DNA of 15,351 nucleotides from DASRCB01 sp035653295 (GTDB taxonomy: Bacteria; Acidobacteriota; Terriglobia; Bryobacterales; Bryobacteraceae): assembly GCA_035653295.1 (NCBI GenBank), contig DASRCB010000362.1, forward strand, positions 1-15,351, written 5' to 3'. The position numbers and the translations under genes are program-made. This document shows, one piece after another, positions 1 to 6,718 of the stretch; positions within the stretch are counted from its first letter, which is position 1; the number at the start of each line of letters is the position of its first letter. Below the pieces are notes generated by a model. That model saw only the letters and a program-made list of their open reading frames with translations, was not told the DNA's origin and did no database searches.

Positions 1-75
1 CACCACACCTTCCCGATGCTGTGCCTGTGGTTGCGTCTGCCGAGTATCTTCCCAGCGCATGTTTGCTGTACTCAT
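1..75 (-). CDS. Partial CDS at left edge, product unknown (N-terminal 25 codons)
   Basis: An open frame begins with ATG at 73-75 on the minus strand and runs to the window edge without a stop. It reads M-S-T-A-N-M-R-W-E-D and then a Gln-rich stretch. A strong Shine-Dalgarno GGAGG (complement of 81-85) lies 5 nt upstream of the ATG, which is the main reason to believe it. The visible part is too short and too polar to assign a family; there is no signal peptide or membrane segment in it. A 33-codon open frame (91-192, minus) ends 15 nt upstream and could be a leader or chance. Seen: SD, start, open frame. Inferred: that it is a real gene continuing to the left. Confidence 0.55.
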   Translation of the reverse strand, partial: MSTANMRWEDTRQTQPQAQHREGVV

Positions 76-362
76 CCGTTCCTCCAGAGGTTAGACGCGC
101 TGCCCCACTCGCATTGGCGTCTCAGTCCGCTTCTCACTGTGACGGGCTAATGCCAGTGCAACACACGCCAAACTGTACTTCGATGCGATCATAATGCCAA
201 GCCTCTCTGAGCGCCGGTAAACGCATTCTCGACGGCCGGCACATCCACGCAAACGACGTACCTTTGGAGGTCTGCCGCTTTAGCATAGATCCTCAGCAAC
301 GTCGCTCCAGGCTCACAGCGCGCGGGCTGGAAACTCGCAGGCGTTTGATAAGATGACTCGCG
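76..362. other. Intergenic stretch without a convincing gene
   Basis: About 290 bases between the left-edge minus-strand gene and the first plus-strand gene. I see no tRNA, terminator or recognisable promoter. Two short minus-strand open frames are present (91-192, 33 codons; 134-286, 50 codons). Neither has a clear ribosome binding site or a recognisable product. The frame that ends at 189 meets the 33-codon frame by an ATGA overlap, but it is mostly antisense to 363-764, so I do not call it. Confidence 0.4.
81..85 (-). promoter_or_regulatory. Shine-Dalgarno GGAGG for the left-edge gene
   Basis: The plus strand reads cctcc, which is GGAGG on the minus strand, 5 nt before the ATG at 73-75. 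It fixes the start of the partial left-edge gene. Confidence 0.5.
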
Positions 363-671
363 ATGTCGCATGTCCTGCTGGGCATTCTTCTTGGGTTGAT
401 CATTGGGCTCATCTCCGTCGGCATCATGCTGCCCATGCACTTCCCGGATCGCCGGGCCGCGCTGACCTCCGCCTTCCTGAATCGGTTCGCCCTCGGTTTC
501 CTCGCGGCCAATGTGCAGCTGCCCGTGAATCAGGTGCTCACCGGAGTCATTGTCGGCCTGCTGATCAGCGTTCCGGACGCGATCATCACTAAGGCGTACG
601 TGCCCGTCATGGTGGGAGGAGTGGTGTTCGGCGTCATCGCCGGCTGGACCGTAAAGGTGCTGGCCGCCTGA
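363..671 (+). CDS. Small integral membrane protein, unknown function
   Basis: This 102-residue protein is almost entirely hydrophobic. The first segment covers residues 4-24 and has a Gly-rich face (GILLGLIIGLISVG). A central hydrophobic stretch lies around residues 58-75, and a C-terminal segment around 81-102 again has spaced glycines (GGVVFGVIAGW). Two or three transmembrane helices are likely, with a short basic loop (DRRAA) between the first and second. The ATG at 363 is preferred because the hydrophobic helix begins directly after it; the overlapping ATG at 353 opens another frame with a non-membrane composition. No strong Shine-Dalgarno is visible. It ends 19 nt before phhB on the same strand, so co-transcription is possible. 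I do not recognise a named family. Confidence 0.75.
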   Translation: MSHVLLGILLGLIIGLISVGIMLPMHFPDRRAALTSAFLNRFALGFLAANVQLPVNQVLTGVIVGLLISVPDAIITKAYVPVMVGGVVFGVIAGWTVKVLAA

Positions 672-690
672 GCGGTCGTACCATGTCGTT

Positions 691-981
691 ATGCAGAAAC
701 TCTCCGACGCCGAGTTGCATGCGGCGCTGGGCCAGCTTTCCGGCTGGACACTGAGCGGCGGCAAGCTTCACCGCGAATACAAGTTCCCCGACTTCGTTCA
801 CGCCTTCGGCTTCATGGCCACCGCGGCGATCGCCATCGAAAAGATGAATCACCACCCCGAATGGTTCAACGTGTATAACCGCGTCACGGTCGACCTGACG
901 ACGCATGACGCCGGCGGCATCACCGCGCGCGACGTCGAGCTGGGAAAGCTTCTGGACCGTACGGCGGCGAAGCTGCAATGA
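691..981 (+). CDS. phhB: Pterin-4a-carbinolamine dehydratase (PCD/DCoH family)
   Basis: The 96-residue length is normal for the family. The enzyme dehydrates 4a-hydroxytetrahydropterin to quinonoid dihydropterin, supporting pterin-dependent hydroxylases; some bacterial members act in molybdopterin or folate metabolism. The signature EKMNHHPEW is at residues 50-58 (the two His and Pro form the active site), followed by the second conserved block DLTTHDAGGIT with its His at about residue 72. The N-terminal helix LSDAELHAAL and the strand GWTLSGGKLHREYKF are also typical. The protein is cytosolic. No phenylalanine hydroxylase is encoded nearby, so the substrate source is unclear. Its stop overlaps the next start as ATGA (978-981). 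Recognition is by motif and is confident. Confidence 0.93.
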   Translation: MQKLSDAELHAALGQLSGWTLSGGKLHREYKFPDFVHAFGFMATAAIAIEKMNHHPEWFNVYNRVTVDLTTHDAGGITARDVELGKLLDRTAAKLQ

Positions 982-3344
982 GGCGTGCGCGCCTGCTGCT
1001 GGGCGCCGCGGCGCTGTGCAGCATCATTCAGGCCGCCGATTTCGCAGGCGCGGCCGACGCCGACGCCGCCATCGAGCAGGCAGTCAAAGAAGAGCTGATT
1101 CCCGGCGCCGTGCTCGTGGTGGGACATGACGGGCAGGTCGTGTACCGGAAGGCCTACGGCTGGCGAGCGCTGATTCCCGCGCGAGAGCCGATGACCGTGG
1201 ACACGATTTTCGACGTCGCTTCCCTCACTAAAGTGGTTGCGACGACCTCCTGTCTGATGAAGCTCTTCGAGGAAGGCAAGCTGCGGCTGAACGACCCGGT
1301 TACCGCATACCTGCCCGAATTCCAGGGCGGGAAAACCGACATTACCGTCCGCAATCTGATGACGCATTTCTCCGGGCTGCGGCCGGACCTCGATCTTACG
1401 CCCGCATGGAGCGGCTATCAAACGGGAATCGAAAAGGCGCTCCACGACACGCCTGCCGGTCCGCCGGGCATGCACATGGTTTACAGCGATATTAATTACG
1501 AACTGCTCGGAGAGATCGTCCGCCGGCTCAGCGGCGAGCCGCTGCCCGACTATGCGCGTCAGATTCTTTTCGATCCCGCGGGCATGAAGGACACGATGTT
1601 CCAGCCGCCCGCGTCCCTGCGTCCGAGGATCGCGCCTACGGAGATCGACGAAGCCACCGGCCTGCCACTGCGGGGCGTGGTCCATGACGAAACGGCGCGC
1701 TATATGGGCGGAATTGCCGGCCATGCGGGACTATTCAGCACCGCGGACGATCTTGCCCGCTTCGCCCAAATGATGCTGGATAACGGTAAAATCGATGGCC
1801 GTCAGTTGTTCTCCCCGGCAACTGTAGAAAAATTCACCACCCCCCAGACCCCGCCTGACCAGCCCGTACTGCGCGGGCTCGGCTGGGATATCGATTCCCC
1901 GTTCTCCAGCAATCGCGGCGAACTGTTCCCCATCGGATCCTACGGCCACACCGGATTTACGGGGACATCCATCTGGATCGATCCCTTCAGCCGGACCTAC
2001 GTCATTCTGTTGACCAACGCCGTGCACCCGCATCGCGGGAAAAACCTCAGCTCGCTCCGCAGCCGAGTCGCGACGATTACGGCCGCGTCATACGGTTATA
2101 CGTCTCCGGAAGTCGCGCTCACCGGCTACAACGAAACCATGGTAGGCGCGGGCGTGCATCGTATCGTGGCTGTGAATGGGGCAGTAATGAACGGGCTGGA
2201 CGTTCTGGCCGCCGAACATTTCGCACCACTGCGCGGGCGGCACATCGGTCTCATCACGAATCAGACCGGAATCAGCCGCGACGGAGCGCGAAATATCGAC
2301 CTGATGGTGCGGGCGGGCCTCGATGTGAAAGCGCTGTTCTCCCCCGAACACGGGATCTCGGGCACGGAAGATCGCGAGAATATCGGGAACAGCACGGACA
2401 CCGCTACGGGCATTCCTGTCCGGAGCCTCTACTCCGGCACGACGCGCACCGCCACGCCGGAAATGCTGCGGGGCATTGACACTCTGGTGTTCGATATACA
2501 GGATGTGGGAGCCCGCTTCTACACATATTCCTGCACCATGATTTACGCCATGGAGGAAGCCGCGCGGGAGCACCTCCGATTCGTGGTTCTCGACCGGCCG
2601 AATCCCATCACAGGCGTTCATGTCGAAGGTCCGGTGCTCGATCGCGACCTCGAGTCGTTTGTCGGATGTGCGGAGATTCCGGTTCGGCACGGAATGACCA
2701 TGGGCGAGCTGGCGAACATGGTAAACGGAACACGCCACCTCGGACTCGATCTCGAGGTGGTCCGGATGACCGGCTGGGAGCGCGGCTTCTGGTGGGATGA
2801 AACAGGTCTGCCGTGGGTGGATCCGTCGCCGAATATGCGCAGCCTCAACGCCGCGCTGCTTTATCCGGGGATAGCGATGCTGGAGTACTCGAAGAACTAC
2901 TCCGTGGGGCGCGGCACCGACGCCCCGTTCGAGCAGATCGGCGCCGACTGGATCAATGGGCGTAAACTCGCGGATTTTCTCAACGCGCAATGGGTTCCGG
3001 GAATTCGTGTGTACCCCACGCGCTTCCGTCCTACGGCTTCCAACTTCAAAGGGCAGTGGATCGAAGGCGTGCGGTTCGTGATCACAAATCGGAACGTTTT
3101 TGACAGCACGCGCTTTGGGCTGGAGCTGGCCTATGCGCTGGAGACGCTTTTCCCTGGAAAAATGGACTGGAGCGCCGATCGTTCCCTGATCGGCAACCAG
3201 GCTGTCCTCGACGCTCTTGGGCGGCGCCAGGACCCCGACATTACGCTCGAGAGATTGGTCGAGCAGACCCGAGCGTTTGAGAAACAAAGGGACGAATGGC
3301 TGCTGTATCGCTCGGGCCGGCCATCCCCCCGGCCCGCGCGATAA
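978..3344 (+). CDS. Exported AmiE-like serine hydrolase fused to NamZ-type exo-beta-N-acetylmuramidase (DUF1343)
   Basis: A 788-residue protein with two enzyme domains. Residues 1-25 look like a Sec signal peptide (RR, hydrophobic core, AGA), so it acts outside the cytoplasm. Residues about 27-365 are a beta-lactamase-fold serine hydrolase (PF00144): S82-L-T-K85 is the nucleophile motif, Y169-S-D is the YxN-type motif and H324-T-G is the KTG-type motif. Residues about 404-780 match DUF1343/NamZ, with GLITNQTG (424-431), FSPEHG (454-459), VFDIQDVGARFYTY (504-517), LDRPNP (538-543) and GRGTDAPFE (644-652). In Bacillus subtilis, AmiE (YbbE) cuts stem peptide from MurNAc and NamZ (YbbC) releases terminal MurNAc, as separate neighbouring genes. 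Here both types are in one chain. The start is the ATG overlapping the phhB stop (ATGA). AmiE-like activity is inferred; other PF00144 activities such as esterase or DD-peptidase are possible. Confidence 0.9.
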   Translation: MRRARLLLGAAALCSIIQAADFAGAADADAAIEQAVKEELIPGAVLVVGHDGQVVYRKAYGWRALIPAREPMTVDTIFDVASLTKVVATTSCLMKLFEEGKLRLNDPVTAYLPEFQGGKTDITVRNLMTHFSGLRPDLDLTPAWSGYQTGIEKALHDTPAGPPGMHMVYSDINYELLGEIVRRLSGEPLPDYARQILFDPAGMKDTMFQPPASLRPRIAPTEIDEATGLPLRGVVHDETARYMGGIAGHAGLFSTADDLARFAQMMLDNGKIDGRQLFSPATVEKFTTPQTPPDQPVLRGLGWDIDSPFSSNRGELFPIGSYGHTGFTGTSIWIDPFSRTYVILLTNAVHPHRGKNLSSLRSRVATITAASYGYTSPEVALTGYNETMVGAGVHRIVAVNGAVMNGLDVLAAEHFAPLRGRHIGLITNQTGISRDGARNIDLMVRAGLDVKALFSPEHGISGTEDRENIGNSTDTATGIPVRSLYSGTTRTATPEMLRGIDTLVFDIQDVGARFYTYSCTMIYAMEEAAREHLRFVVLDRPNPITGVHVEGPVLDRDLESFVGCAEIPVRHGMTMGELANMVNGTRHLGLDLEVVRMTGWERGFWWDETGLPWVDPSPNMRSLNAALLYPGIAMLEYSKNYSVGRGTDAPFEQIGADWINGRKLADFLNAQWVPGIRVYPTRFRPTASNFKGQWIEGVRFVITNRNVFDSTRFGLELAYALETLFPGKMDWSADRSLIGNQAVLDALGRRQDPDITLERLVEQTRAFEKQRDEWLLYRSGRPSPRPAR

Positions 3345-3356
3345 TGCGCCCCGCGA

Positions 3357-3578
3357 TCAGGCCGCTGTGGCCTTTGCAGATCCGCTGGCCGACTTGTCCG
3401 CTTTCGGCTTGTTCTTGCTTCCCGGCGGACGGCCCCGCCGTTTGACTTCGGTCATCCACGCCGGTGGTCTACCGCGCCGACGGCCGCGACCCCGGGCAAG
3501 ACGCTCGAGGCTCATGATAGCTTCTTCAATCTGCTCCCGTTCCTGACGCAGTTCCGCCAGAATCTTGCTCACATCCAT
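3357..3578 (-). CDS. Small coiled-coil protein with two AT-hook-like motifs
   Basis: A 73-residue, strongly basic protein. Residues 1-29 form one amphipathic, charged helix (MDVSKILAELRQEREQIEEA then IMSLERLAR), likely a dimerising coiled coil. Two AT-hook-like cores follow: GRGRRRGRPP (30-39) and KRRGRPPGSKNK (46-57). The tail is Lys/Ala/Ser-rich. AT-hook cores (RGRP) bind the minor groove of AT-rich DNA, so a nucleoid-associated or regulatory role is plausible; I know of no assigned function. AAGG lies 8 nt upstream of the ATG at 3576-3578. The gene is convergent with the AmiE-NamZ gene, with a gap of only 12 nt, and lies 225 nt downstream of the APC permease. Similar short proteins are, to my knowledge, common hypothetical proteins in Acidobacteriota. 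Confidence 0.8.
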   Translation of the reverse strand: MDVSKILAELRQEREQIEEAIMSLERLARGRGRRRGRPPAWMTEVKRRGRPPGSKNKPKADKSASGSAKATAA

Positions 3579-3631
3579 TCAGGCAACCTTGACCTTTCTT
3601 TCGTGTCTGTCTGATTGACGCCACAAGATAC

Positions 3632-3653
3632 GTTCGCGTTCTCTAAAACGAAC
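3632..3653. promoter_or_regulatory. Inverted repeat GTTCG-N12-CGAAC, candidate operator
   Basis: Perfect 5-bp arms gttcg (3632-3636) and cgaac (3649-3653) lie 54-75 nt upstream of the start of the coiled-coil/AT-hook gene. The same half-sites recur at 3721-3740. Short arms can arise by chance, so this is a weak call. Confidence 0.25.
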
Positions 3654-3720
3654 AGGACAACAATACGCAATTGTGGTTTCTATGCTGTTGTAACCCAGGT
3701 TGGCCTTTGATTTCAAGAGC

Positions 3721-3740
3721 GTGTTCGGTTTGGCGAACAC
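3721..3740. promoter_or_regulatory. Inverted repeat GTGTTCG-N6-CGAACAC, candidate operator or hairpin
   Basis: Perfect 7-bp arms (3721-3727 and 3734-3740) around a 6-nt centre gtttgg, in the 225-nt gap between the APC stop and the AT-hook gene. No run of T follows on either strand, so an intrinsic terminator is unlikely. The arms share GTTCG/CGAAC with the repeat at 3632-3653. It may be a protein binding site upstream of the AT-hook gene or an RNA hairpin at the end of the operon. Confidence 0.35.
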
Positions 3741-3803
3741 TTAGGGGGCGAAAATGTACTATTTTGCAAGTTTGCCAGGTCCATTCAGCGGCGATGTACG
3801 ACT

Positions 3804-5234
3804 TCAGTAAGACACCTCGCTGTCGACCGGTTTCCCGCGCCTGGCCCAAAACAAGTAAAAAGGTAATCCGAGAACCATCAGCGCCAGGCCTGTGAATGCC
3901 TGCACCGGCCCGGTTCGCAGCGTATTCAGGAGCAGCCAGGCCGTGACCAGCAGGAATATGGCGGGAACGACGGGGTATCCCCAGGTTCGATACGGCCGCG
4001 GAGCATCGGGGAGTTTGCGCCGAAACACGAAAACAGACGCCGCCGTAAGCCCATAAAGCAGCCATGAGGCAAAAATTACGTAATCCGTGAGCACATCGTA
4101 GGAGCCGGACAGCGCCAGCACGCCGGCCCAGCAGCCCTGGGCGATGAGCGCGTTTCGCGGGATGCGAATGTGCGGCGCGACCGACGCGAGCCGGCGGAAA
4201 AACAGCCCATCCCGCGCCATGGCGAAGGGCACGCGCGCGTTGGCCAGCATGGACGAATGCATGGCTCCCAGCGATGACGAGAGGAGGGAGGCGGCGACGA
4301 AAGCCGTAGCCGACGCGCCGAGGAACCGGCGCACCGTCTCGGTTGCCACCGAGGAGGACAGCGCCACACTGGCCACTTCGCCTGGCGTGAGCACATAAAA
4401 ATAGGCCACGTTCACGAAAATGTACAAGCCGGCGACAATCAGCATGCCCCCAATGAACGCCAGCGGCAGATTGCGCTGCGGGTTGCGCACCTCGCCCGAG
4501 AGCGGAGTTATGTTGTTCCATCCGTCGTAAGCCCACAGCGCGCCAAGCATCGCGGCTCCGAAGCCGGCAATGCCCCCGCGCGCGCCGGCGGCGACGGCAT
4601 CGCATGTACCAGCTGCCCCGCTCATGGAGAAGTGCGCCCAGTTTCCGTGAGCAAGAGCGAACGCGCCGACGCCGATTGCCGCCAGGAGCCCGAACTTGAT
4701 CCCCGTCAGTAGCGACGCTATGCGGCCGCTCGCCGCCACCGTGAGGCAATTGACCGCGGTGACGGTAGCGATGGTCCCGAGCGCGACCACCTGCAGCCAG
4801 CCAAAGGGAATGTCGTGGCCGAAGGGGTGAAAGACGAAAAAGGGCCGATCGAGCGCGCCGCCCGTCAGGATATTAATGAAGATGGCCGATCCGACCGCCA
4901 GCGCCGCCTGCGAGCCGGTGCGGGCGACGAAGAAAATGGTCCAGCCGTAGAGAAATCCCATCGGCCGGCCCCAGGCGCGCTTTAAAAAGACGTATTCGCC
5001 GCCGGCCTCCGGCATCATGGTGGCCAGCTCGGCGTAGGTGAGCGCTCCGGCGAGGGTTAGCAGACCGCCGGCGACCCACACCAGCATGACCAGCGAGGGC
5101 GTCCCCACGTTGCAGGTCATAATCCGCGCTTTCAGAAAGATGCCGGTACCGACCATGTTGCCGGCGTTGACCGAAATCGCGCCGATGAGCGAGAGACCTC
5201 GGACCAGAGACGGATTTCCGTTTTGCCGGTTCAG
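3804..5234 (-). CDS. APC-superfamily amino acid permease, probable CTG start
   Basis: A 12-TM amino acid/polyamine permease (APC, TC 2.A.3), 476 residues from the start chosen here. TM1 carries the glycine motif GNMVGTGIF, which contacts substrate in the family; GALTYAELATMMPEAGGEYVF and FLYGW of TM2-3 follow, and DGWNNI and GEVRNPQRNLP are also typical. The first ATG (5154-5156) falls inside TM1, yet the same frame continues upstream as NPSLVRGLSLIGAISVNAGN, which is normal TM1 sequence. Between that ATG and the upstream in-frame stop (5244-5246) there is no ATG, GTG or TTG. The CTG at 5232-5234 overlaps the symporter stop as CTGA and has GGAGG 4 nt upstream, so I use it. The alternatives are the ATG at 5156 (450 residues) or a sequencing error. 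It is last in the five-gene chain. Substrate unknown. Confidence 0.88.
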   Translation of the reverse strand: MNRQNGNPSLVRGLSLIGAISVNAGNMVGTGIFLKARIMTCNVGTPSLVMLVWVAGGLLTLAGALTYAELATMMPEAGGEYVFLKRAWGRPMGFLYGWTIFFVARTGSQAALAVGSAIFINILTGGALDRPFFVFHPFGHDIPFGWLQVVALGTIATVTAVNCLTVAASGRIASLLTGIKFGLLAAIGVGAFALAHGNWAHFSMSGAAGTCDAVAAGARGGIAGFGAAMLGALWAYDGWNNITPLSGEVRNPQRNLPLAFIGGMLIVAGLYIFVNVAYFYVLTPGEVASVALSSSVATETVRRFLGASATAFVAASLLSSSLGAMHSSMLANARVPFAMARDGLFFRRLASVAPHIRIPRNALIAQGCWAGVLALSGSYDVLTDYVIFASWLLYGLTAASVFVFRRKLPDAPRPYRTWGYPVVPAIFLLVTAWLLLNTLRTGPVQAFTGLALMVLGLPFYLFWARRGKPVDSEVSY

Positions 5235-6718
5235 GCGGCCTCCTCACGCGGGAGCACCAGGGAGGCGGCCAGCCCGCAGATAAAAGTGACCGCCGTTCCC
5301 AGCACGACGTACCAGGTGAAGGCGATGTGCGTGAAGCGGTTGACCAGCAGCATCGTAATCAGGCTGGTGGTCATGGCAATCATCGCCGCATTCCCTCCGA
5401 CACGCCTGGTCAGCAGGCCAAGCAGGAACGCGCCCAGCAGGGCCCCGTACAACACCGACGCCACAGAGAGACCTGCCTCCAGTACCGATTTGACGTTCCG
5501 CGCGATTAGGGCAATGGCGAACAATACGGCCCCCCACAGCAGCGTCGCACGGCGGGCCAGCGTCATCAGCCGGTTTTCGTCCGATGCGTGTGGCGCGAAC
5601 AAGGGCTTGTAGAAATCCATGATGCTGGTGGACGCCAGGGCATTCAGCGCGGCGCTCAGGTTCGACATGCCGGCGGCAAGAATCGCGGCGATGACCAGCC
5701 CGGCGATGCCGGCGGGCAGGAAATGCCACACGAAATCGGGGTAGATGCGGTCGGGCGGATGCGGCGCGGGCCGGTGCGTGTCGCCGTACCAGACGAACAG
5801 GAATGCGCCGATGATAAGGAAGAGCGTGAACTGAAACAGGATCACGGCCCAGCTTGCAAACAGCGCCGTGCGGCTCTCGCGCTCGTTGCGGGCGGCCAGC
5901 AGGCGCTGGACCATCAACTGCTCTGTCCCGTGGCTCGCGGTGGTGAGAAAGCAGCCGCCGATAACACCGGCCCAGAAGCTGTATGGCCGCGAAAAAAATT
6001 CGCTGCTGAAGCTGAAGCGGAAATCGAAGACGCGGAACTTACCCGCGGCGGCCGCGCCCGCAACGGCATGGCTCCAGCCGCCGGGAATGTGCTGGAGCAG
6101 CACGAGGAAGCTGACCAGTGCGCCTCCGACGTAGAGGATCATCTGCACCACGTCGGTCCAGATCACGGCGGTGAGCCCGCCTTCGAAGGTGTAGAACAGC
6201 GTGAGGCAGAGGATAACGAAAATGGAGCCCGCTTCGGCCCACACGGAGGCGCCGAAGCGCGCATACAGCGGCGCCAGCACGATGGAAACGACGATGGACA
6301 GAGCGAACACGCGTACGCCTTCGGCGAGCGCGCGCAGGATGAGGAACGTGGCGGCGGTGTAACGGCGGACATGCTCGCCGAAGCGGCGGCGCATGAGCTC
6401 GTAGGCGGTGAACATTTCGCCGCGGAAATAGTGCGGGAGGAAGAGCGTCGAGATCACGATACGGGCGAACAGGTATCCGAGCACGACCTGGAGGAAGCCG
6501 AAGTCGCCCGCAAAGGCAAGCGCGGGCGTCCCGATGACGGTGAGCGTGCTCGTCTCGGCGGACACAATGGACAGGGCAATGGCCCACCACGGCGCGTTTC
6601 GGCCGCCGAGGAAATAATCCTTCAGGCCGTGCTGCGATTTCCGGAAGCGCGCGCCGAACCACGTGATGCCGAGCAGGTAAGCGGCGATGACCGCCAGATC
6701 GGCGGCATGCGCCGTCAT
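5231..6718 (-). CDS. Sodium:solute symporter (SSS/SLC5 family)
   Basis: A 495-residue polytopic membrane protein of the usual family length, about 13 hydrophobic segments. Family hallmarks: DYFLGGRNAPWW (residues 34-45) and ALSIVSAETSTLTVIGTPA (48-66) in TM2 near the sodium and substrate sites, then GYLFARI and YTAATFLILRALAEGVRVFA. It would import a solute with Na+ across the inner membrane. The substrate cannot be read from the sequence. SSS proteins near NamZ genes have been proposed as MurNAc importers in other bacteria (from memory of the MurT system of Tannerella), and a NamZ fusion lies about 2 kb away here. The start ATG (6716-6718) overlaps the ogt stop as ATGA, and the stop overlaps the APC CTG as CTGA, indicating translational coupling on both sides. 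Confidence 0.92.
   Translation of the reverse strand: MTAHAADLAVIAAYLLGITWFGARFRKSQHGLKDYFLGGRNAPWWAIALSIVSAETSTLTVIGTPALAFAGDFGFLQVVLGYLFARIVISTLFLPHYFRGEMFTAYELMRRRFGEHVRRYTAATFLILRALAEGVRVFALSIVVSIVLAPLYARFGASVWAEAGSIFVILCLTLFYTFEGGLTAVIWTDVVQMILYVGGALVSFLVLLQHIPGGWSHAVAGAAAAGKFRVFDFRFSFSSEFFSRPYSFWAGVIGGCFLTTASHGTEQLMVQRLLAARNERESRTALFASWAVILFQFTLFLIIGAFLFVWYGDTHRPAPHPPDRIYPDFVWHFLPAGIAGLVIAAILAAGMSNLSAALNALASTSIMDFYKPLFAPHASDENRLMTLARRATLLWGAVLFAIALIARNVKSVLEAGLSVASVLYGALLGAFLLGLLTRRVGGNAAMIAMTTSLITMLLVNRFTHIAFTWYVVLGTAVTFICGLAASLVLPREEAA
5239..5243 (-). promoter_or_regulatory. Shine-Dalgarno GGAGG for the APC permease CTG start
   Basis: Complement of cctcc at 5239-5243, located inside the last codons of the SSS symporter gene and 4 nt before the CTG at 5232-5234. 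It is the best ribosome binding site among the four overlapping junctions of this operon and supports initiation here. Confidence 0.45.

Noticed and set aside
189..764. 191-codon minus-strand open frame at the left end
   Set aside because: Most of it is antisense to the small membrane protein and phhB. Its last 57 or so codons lie in the gap but resemble no family.
2088..3287. 399-codon minus-strand open frame opposite the NamZ domain
   Set aside because: Antisense shadow of conserved coding sequence; no recognisable motifs.
4873..5247. GTG-started frame at 5247 as the true start of the APC permease by frameshift
   Set aside because: It would need an indel near 5215-5230. The CTG overlap explains the data without one, though read-level checking could reopen this.
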